Source: Henricia sp. BOLD:AAB3569 (taxonomy: Eukaryota > Echinodermata > Asteroidea > Spinulosida > Echinasteridae). From it: a stretch of DNA of 64,000 nucleotides. The translations under genes and the position numbers were made by a program. A model generated the notes under the pieces. The model was not told the DNA's origin. It made no database searches and saw only the letters and a program-made list of their open reading frames with translations. Positions 57,401 to 64,000 of the stretch are shown in pieces (positions within the stretch are counted from its first letter, which is position 1; each line of letters opens with the position of its first letter). Where the stretch lies: contig JBBELK010001383.1 of NCBI GenBank assembly GCA_037783545.1, forward strand, positions 46,078 to 110,077, read 5' to 3'.

Positions 57401-59875
57401 CACTTTTGACCCGATCTCTGTATCTGCTACCAGTTTTAAATGACAGGGCAGCCTCGTTTTCGACCAATAGGAAGCAAGATTCAAGGTCAATGTCTGTGTA
57501 TGAAATTTAGACCTTGGATAGTCATGACCATTGCCGAAAGAATAAAGTTTGTATCTCAAACGGTTGAATTTTTACAGAAGTTTCAATTTGAAGGCCATAT
57601 ATTTCAAACGCTTGTAATCTGACACCTGATGACGTCATCAAAATGTAAACACATTTGTGCAGTACTTCACTATGAGGTGATTGTTGTGACCAAGTTTGAT
57701 GATGATCCGAGCTTTGCAAGTGACCATTTTGCCAGGCCGAAAGACCATGCGCTTTGTCTATGGGGTTTTGACGGAAGAATAAAAAAAGCTAAAACTAGAG
57801 GTATGTCTGTTGATAACAGAGCATATGGCTTTCCGCTTTTCTTTTTTGTATGCTTGTATGCATGTAAAACTGCATGCTGTATAATACTACGTACACTTTG
57901 TACAATGTAAATGCATACCCTACATGTACATGTACATGCACAGTGAAAAGATTCAAAAATTCATAGTAAATCAACAAATCATGCATGTCATACTAATGTA
58001 ACTTGATATGTTACATGTTAATGACCAGGTCCAGGCACCTGCTAGGTTTGAAGGTCATACGACCAATGGAGGAAGTAAACGATCTAGGTTAATGTATACT
58101 TGAGGAACTCTTATTTGATTACGTTATCGTTACGCCACCAAATTGTTGTGCTAATATGCATTAGACCAAGTCACAACAAACCTAAAACACAAAATTTGAC
58201 CTTCATCGGCCTTTTCGTTCTCTAGATATAGCTGTTAAAAGAATGCATGTTTAACTGAGTGTAATTTGACACCTGGTGACGTCATCAAACTTTTGGAGGT
58301 ATGGGCGTGTTCACTGACCCTCAGCGAACATATTCACCAATTTTGGGCCAATTTCAAAAAACTTCGCCACAGACATCTGTTCAAAACGCGTTTTGGCCTT
58401 TTTTCAACTTGCCGCTAGAGGGCGCTCTTTCGTGTCACGACTTAACTTTTGGTATTTTTGTAATGCCCAAGGGGTCCCGAGACTAACAACGTTGACCCAA
58501 TCTCGGTATCTGCTACCAGTTTTAAATGACGACGCAGCCTCTTTTTCGACCAATAGGAAGCAAGATTCAAGGCCATTGTCTCTGCATGAAATTTAGACAT
58601 TGGATAGTCATGACCATTGCCGAAACAAAAATGTTTGTATCTCAAACGGTTGAATTTTTACAGATTTTTGAATTTTTAAGGCATTAAATTTCAGACACAT
58701 GTAATCTGACACCTGGTGACGTCATCAAGATGTAACCTCTTTGGTATAGTACTTTACTATGGGTTCCTTATTGTGACCAAGTTTGATGATGATCCAAGCT
58801 TTGCAAGCGACCCTTCTAGCAGCGAGATAGACTATGTGCTTTGTCTATGGGAAATGGGGTAGTGCAGATGTATGCATATTGTACATGCTTATGTACACTC
58901 GTATATACTGCACTGTGTGTATGCTGTGGTATAGGTTGCCAGATTCAAAAATTCATAACAAATCAACAAATGACGTCACACTAATGTAACTTGGTATGTT
59001 ATATGTTAATGACCAAGTCTACGTCCCTGCTAGGTTTCAAGGTCATACGCCCATTAGAGGAAGTGAACGACCTTGGCTAATGTATGCTGCACAAACGGGC
59101 TTATTTGATGACGTCATCGTTAAGCCACCAAATTTTGCTGCTAATATGCATTAGACCAAGTCACAACAAACCTAAAACACAAAATTTGACCTCCATCGGC
59201 CTTTTCGTTCTCTAGATATAACCGTTAGAAGAACGCATGTTCAACTGAGTGTAATTTGACACCTGGTGACGTCATCAAACTTTTGAAGGTATGGGCGTGT
59301 TCACTGACCCTCAGTGAACATATGCACCAATTTAGGGCCAATTTGCAAAAACTTCGCCACAGACATCTCTTCAAAATAGGTTTTGGCCATTTTTCAACTT
59401 GCCGCTAGAGGGCGCTCTTTCGTGTCACGACTTAACTTTTGGTATTTTTTGAATGCCCAAGAGGTCTTGAGACTAACACTTTTGACCCGATCTCTGTATC
59501 TGCTACCAGTTTTAAATGACAGGGCAGCCTCGTTTTCGACCAATAGGAAGCAAGATTCAAGGTCAATGTCTGTGTATGAAATTTAGACCTTGGATAGTCA
59601 TGACCATTGCCGAAGGAATAAAGTTTGTATCTCAAACGGTTGAATTTTTACAGAAGTTTCAATATTGAAGGCCATATATTTCAAACGCTTGTAATCTGAC
59701 ACCTGATGACGTCATCAAAATGTAAACACATTTGTGCAGTACTTCATTATGAGGTGATTGTTGTGACCAAGTTTGATGATGATCCGAGCTTTGCAAGTGA
59801 CCATTTTGCCAGGCCGAAAGACCATGCGCTTTGTCTATGGGGTTTTGGGAGAAGAATAAAAAAAGCTAAAAAAAA
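54478..59875 (+). repeat. Higher-order tandem array of alternating A/B monomers
   Basis: The segment ACCAGTTTTAAATGACAGGG recurs at about 54600, 55571, 56437, 57429, 58513 and 59505, giving spacings of 0.87-1.09 kb. Two monomer types alternate. Type A is followed by GACACCTGGTGACGTCATCA then AGATGTAAC. Type B is followed by GACACCTGATGACGTCATCA then AAATGTAAACAC. A-to-A and B-to-B distances are about 1.84-1.85 kb and 2.08 kb, so the higher-order unit is an A-B dimer present three times. The unit near 56.3 kb lacks about 0.2 kb. Short frames of 67 codons recur on both strands but have no recognised product and are not called. Confidence 0.88.
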
Positions 59876-60033
59876 AATCAGAACAGTTTCAAAGGCTTTC
59901 CGCAGGAGTGCGGAAAGCCAAAAAAAAAAAAAAAAATCAGAACAGTTTCAAAGGCTTTCCGCAGGAGTGCGGAAAGCCAAAAAAAAAAAATCAGAACAGA
60001 AACAAGGACTTTCCGCAGGAGTGCGGAAAGCCA
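59876..60033. repeat. Minisatellite of three perfect hairpins
   Basis: Three units of about 55 bp each contain AAATCAGAACAG and a hairpin GGCTTTCCGC-AGGAGT-GCGGAAAGCC (59894-59919, 59953-59978; the third at 60006-60032 starts GGACTTTCCGC), separated by poly-A. It follows directly on the last B monomer. Confidence 0.85.
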
Positions 60034-60351
60034 ATGATTAGATTTGTATAGCGCACATATCCAACCTGCAGGGTGCTCAAGGCGCTGTTACCATTATTAC
60101 CGCTGCCATCAGGGAATCACCAGAACCATTTCGCTTCAACTAGGTGGCTGCTGGTCAGGCGCACAACCCTATCAGCAGTTAGATTGTGGCATTCCCCTTA
60201 ACAGCTTCCCATATATCGCTTGGGTTGACGAGGCAACTGGGATTTAGTGGCTTGCCCAGGGACACAGACACGTTGGTCGAAGTGGGGCTCGAACCCCCAA
60301 CCTCTGATTGGGAGTCCCGCTTCATACCCACTAGACCACACGCGCTCCCTA
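60034..60351 (-). repeat. tRNA-derived SINE
   Basis: Read on the minus strand, a tRNA-like head spans about 60350-60277 with TGGTCTAGTGGGTATGA (A box) and GGGGTTCGAGCCCC (B box and T arm). A core with CCCTGGGCAAGCCACT follows, and the 3' end is GCGCTATACAAATCTAATCA. The length of about 315 bp and the layout fit a full SINE. Confidence 0.8.
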
Positions 60352-61337
60352 GAGATGGCAGTAGAGATGGCAACCGACGTCTGGCCAGTAGTTGAAGATC
60401 TGGGTCAGTGTATTGACGAGCTAATTGCTCCCATGTTTCTGAAACAAAATATACGAAAAACAGCAAAACAGCTGGAACTTTCTGGTGTGTCTAACTGACA
60501 AATGGATTACTGCAAAAAACAGTAAAGCAGCTAAACATTGCTGGAGTGTCTAATTAACGAAAATGAAATTGTTCGTCTGAATTACTAAGCACAAAGGCCC
60601 GTTATGAAGGTGGCGCGAAGGCCAACATATTTACAGCGTCGACACGACGCCCAACAGTGGCCACGAAAAACCCCCACGTGGGAGGAAACGTGCATGGGCG
60701 CGACCCGGATATTGGACGAAGGTCGCACACCCTTGCTCCGAACGACGCTGCGAAACAACAATAAGCCTTTTTGAGGTATGGCGGATACTATACCTGTCGC
60801 TAGAGGGCGCACTGTCAATTGGGTAAACGCATCTAAAAATGGCAGACGGTTACCGTAGCGTGTACGTTGTTGTATTAAAATGCTTATCAAAACTTCATCT
60901 GTTTGATTGTTTAGAGATAACTTGACGACCAATATTGTACGTGGTTTTGGAAATAGGATAATTTTCTATTGTATTAGAACAACTTTTGGTCTGTTTGTGG
61001 CAGATTTTGATCGTTTTCGTTATTGTTTTGCCTAGCATACGTGAAAAACGTCGTTCACGCACGTTTCTAAAGTCCGATAGGGTAATAATTGTAATTTAAC
61101 CATTCATATTTTGGAAAGAATTTACGAGTCGGACGTCACATAAACCCTCCTGCACTAAACGTATAAGACAACTCGGAAGATTTCTTAGTTTTTCCTCGTA
61201 AAATCTTCACTTTTTCCCCCTCCAAAATTTGTTCTTTTCATTTGCACTCTAGAAAATGTGACGGGCCGAGTATGGAATTATTTCCAAGGTCTAAAACAAT
61301 ATGGTCAAGTTATCAATTCTTTCCCGTGGTTTCTTAT
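60352..61337. other. No gene seen; two-copy short repeat near 60450-60560
   Basis: ACAGCAAAACAGCTGGAACT and ACAGTAAAGCAGCTAAACAT, each followed by a GTGTCTAA segment, form a two-copy tandem repeat. No exon is supported. Confidence 0.4.
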
Positions 61338-61520
61338 TATTATTATTATTATTTATTCGACCAAAACATTAACAAAGTACATATACAAACATAAAATATA
61401 GAAAAGACAATTTGAAACAGAGTACACAAATAACGAACGACACACATGAACTCCTTGTGGAAAAACAAGCAATGAGGGCATGACATAGCCTGAATATGCT
61501 AAAAGGGTTCCCCCCAAAAA
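61338..61520 (-). repeat. Possible retroposon 3' end with (TAA)n tail
   Basis: A (TTA)n run at about 61336-61353 precedes sequence that, on the minus strand, resembles a LINE 3' end leading into a (TAA)n tail. It is short and without a coding segment. Confidence 0.4.
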
Positions 61521-62049
61521 CAAAAAAAAACAAAGGTGACAGTCACACAAAAACAATCATTATGCGGGTCTGGGACCGCAAAAGCGAATCAAATCACTGT
61601 TGCTCGGAAGCATGCGATCCCGCACATAATGAAAACAAAGACGTAAAGTTCTTTGACAGTTTTGACATCTGTATTTTCAGATTTGCCAATGAATAAACTC
61701 AGTGTCGTGCGGCTTCAAGTTATCTTGTTTCACTTGGCCTTTTTATTTACACTCATTTGTCCATGGCCAAAACAAAATTTCATGTACTAGCTGTATTTTT
61801 TAGTGTTTCACAATTTGCATAGTCAAGCTTTATGAATAATTATAGGAATGAACACGATGGAGAATAGGAAATTGTCTTCATTATGAGCAGAATGTTCAAT
61901 GAGCAGTTCTCTTATCAGAGTTTTGACTGTACCATAACATGGTAGCTTAAGATGGAGTGATTTTTAGAGCATCTATACATGCATAGTTAATGGTACTATC
62001 GATTGGTAAATTCTTAAAAACGGTGATTAATTGAGAGCCTGTGTCGAGA

Positions 62050-62170
62050 AAACTACATACAAATAGTCTAACACTGATTATAAGAGCACTGTTAATACAA
62101 AGTAATAATTTGGGTCTTAACTCTTTCTTCTTCTTTTTCAAGATTGGTAATACAAGATTTAACTATTATA
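62050..62170 (-). mobile_element. MITE of the ACACTGATAA family, partial copy 3
   Basis: CTAACACTGATTATAAGAGC followed by ACTGTTAATACAAAGTAATA is the inverse of the right ends at 21290 and 22580. The other end is poorly preserved. Confidence 0.55.
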
Positions 62171-62303
62171 ACAAGTTAATTTGGAAAAAGCTGCAATTTC
62201 TTCCAGGAATGATGATAAGGCACATTGTTGGTTTTCAGTCAGTCATACAGTCATGCAGGATCTACTGCTTGTAAACTCAAACTGTCATTTTCATTATTCA
62301 TCT

Positions 62304-64000
62304 GGGCCCATGTGCATAAAAGGCTACTAGGCCTAGTTGGCAACTAAAATGGACTTAAGTTGCTTACTAAGCCTAGTTGATTACTAATTGTGATGCATAA
62401 AACCCAACTAGATATAGTAACATTCTAAAATTCTGGCAAAAGTTAGAGTTGATCTGGGGTACCTCTAAGTCACTAGATGACAACTAATCAGTCTGCCTTT
62501 GGACAACATGGCTCGTAGAATCATGGAGCTAAACAACTTTGTGCCTAAGCTTTGCTTCACAATGACGGATTACTTGTAAGTACTGGGCAGTAATGCAATG
62601 TTACAAAGACCCTTAGAAATGAGTTATGCTCAGTTGGAATGTGGTTCGAAGCTCAAACACAATAAACTTGTCTACAAGCCTATTGTATCTGACATAATCA
62701 CCTCCTCTCCAAGGCCATAGCACCCAAATCAGTTACAAACCAAATTGTCCTAGTATGCAACTAGTAAGCAATGTGCCTAGTGAGGTTTTATGCAACACAA
62801 AATAGTTGCCAACTCCGTAGGTATAAACTAGGGAATTTATAATCTTACTAAGCACTAGTTGGCAGCTAAACTAGTAGCCTTTTATGCACATGGGCCCTGG
62901 GCCCATTTGCATAAAAGGCTACTAGGCCTAGTTGGCAACTAAAATGGACTTAAGTTGCTTACTAAGCCTAGTTGATTACTAATTGTGATGCATCAAACCC
63001 AACTAGATATAGTAACATTCTAAAATTCTGGCAAAAGTTAGAGTTGATCTGGGGTACCTCTAAGTCACTAGATGACAACTAATCAGTCTGCCTTTGGACA
63101 ACATGGCTCGTAGAATCATGGAGCTAAACAACTTTGTGCCTAAGCTTTGCTTCACAATGACGGATTACTTGTAAGTACTGGGCAGTAATGCAATGTTACA
63201 AAGACCCTTAGAAATGAGTTATGCTCAGTTGGAATGTGGTTCGAAGCTCAAACACAATAAACTTGTCTACAAGCCTATTGTATCTGACATAATCACCTCC
63301 TCTCCAAGGCCATAGCACCCAAATCAGTTACAAACCAAATTGTCCTAGTATGCAACTAGTAAGCAATGTGCCTAGTGAGGTTTTATGCAACACAAATTAG
63401 TTGCCAACTCCGTAGGTATAAACTAGGGAATTTATAATCTTACTAAGCACTAGTTGGCAGCTAAACTAGTAGCCTTTTATGCACATGGGCCCTGGGCCCA
63501 TTTGCATAAAAGGCTACTAGGCCTAGTTGGCAACTAAAATGGACTTAAGTTGCTTACTAAGCCTAGTTGATTACTAATTGTGATGCATAAAACCCAACTA
63601 GATATAGTAACATTCTAAAATTCTGGCAAAAGTTAGAGTTGATCTGGGGTACCTCTAAGTCACTAGATGACAACTAATCAGTCTGCCTTTGGACAACATG
63701 GCTCGTAGAATCATGGAGCTAAACAACTTTGTGCCTAAGCTTTGCTTCACAATGACGGATTACTTGTAAGTACTGGGCAGTAATGCAATGTTACAAAGAC
63801 CCTTAGAAATGAGTTATGCTCAGTTGGAATGTGGTTCGAAGCTCAAACACAATAAACTTGTCTACAAGCCTATTGTATCTGACATAATTACCTCCTCTCC
63901 AAGGCCATAGCACCCAAATCAGTTACAAACCAAATTGTCCTAGTATGCAACTAGTAAGCAATGTGCCTAGTGAGGTTTTATGCAACACAAATTAGTTGCC
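62304..64000. repeat. 595-bp tandem array with MITE-like unit ends
   Basis: Units start at 62304, 62899 and 63494, an exact 595-bp period, and the third is cut by the window end. Units are nearly identical. Each begins GGGCCCATGTGCATAAAAGG (or CATTTGC) and ends with the inverse, CCTTTTATGCACATGGGCCC, so each unit has the terminal inverted repeats of a MITE. Neighbouring units meet at TGGGCCCTGGGCCCA. Confidence 0.92.

Noticed and set aside
55382-59635. Recurrent 67-codon frames on both strands of the tandem array
   Set aside because: They recur only because the monomers are recent copies. Both strands are open, and no domain, start context or splice signal is conserved beyond the DNA identity.
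61496-61696. 66-codon frame on the + strand
   Set aside because: Low-complexity Lys/Asn composition and overlap with a retroposon-like 3' end; no supporting signal.
62304-64000. CRISPR-like array
   Set aside because: Units are 595 bp, contiguous and nearly identical, with no spacers; the context is eukaryotic.

Overview
The window looks like repeat-dense, AT-rich DNA from an aquatic, probably marine, invertebrate. Genes are split by GT-AG introns. CR1/L2-like LINEs, DIRS, Tc1, Ginger-like and Polinton sequences are present, together with many short inverted-repeat elements, and motifs such as TACATGTA and AGGCCTA recur. An echinoderm or another deuterostome would fit, but the sequence does not settle this. 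No prokaryotic gene organisation is seen and most coding sequence is transposon-derived.

Left part (1-23 kb): a large foldback palindrome (797-1657) and a MITE (2088-2446) precede a multi-exon gene on the + strand (2928-11489). Its exons spell a gypsy/Ginger-type integrase (zinc-binding Cys pair, D-D-E, GPY motif), then Ser/Thr-rich linker exons, then a Ulp1/SENP-like cysteine protease domain. From 11.5 to 24 kb there is mostly repeat DNA: a foldback element with tandem AACTCGACCGT repeats, a LINE endonuclease fragment, splice-bounded exons including one that resembles Kolobok transposase, a Tc1 C-terminal fragment, several MITE families and a tRNA-like sequence.

Middle (24-33 kb): a 5'-truncated CR1/L2-type LINE with a long open RT frame, a diverged tandem satellite, and a decayed DIRS-type retrotransposon (RT, RNase H and tyrosine recombinase remnants) ending in an inverted-repeat pair.

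Polinton block (34-50 kb): two copies of a Polinton/Maverick (adintovirus-like) element lie in inverted orientation around a 4.7-kb LINE that encodes an SGNH-domain ORF1 and an EN-RT ORF2. Copy A (33.97-37.91 kb) and copy B (42.59-48.17 kb) carry family-B DNA polymerase, a retroviral-like integrase, a small membrane protein and a capsid-like protein; B adds a packaging-type ATPase and a small orphan ORF. The N-terminal part of a polymerase lies separately at 48.17-49.3 kb on the minus strand, next to a terminal-repeat-like hairpin near 50.05 kb. Some lesions are shared by both copies and others are private, which suggests an already broken element was duplicated in inverted orientation and then decayed.

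Right part (50-64 kb): nested CACTG-ended MITEs, SINE-like repeats, a Tc1 transposase remnant, a GC-rich island of degenerate short repeats, a 5.4-kb higher-order tandem array in which TGACGTCA palindromes, TCAAGGTCA half-sites and CTCF-like motifs recur, a hairpin minisatellite, a tRNA-derived SINE, and at the right edge a tandem array of a 595-bp unit that has the inverted ends of a MITE.
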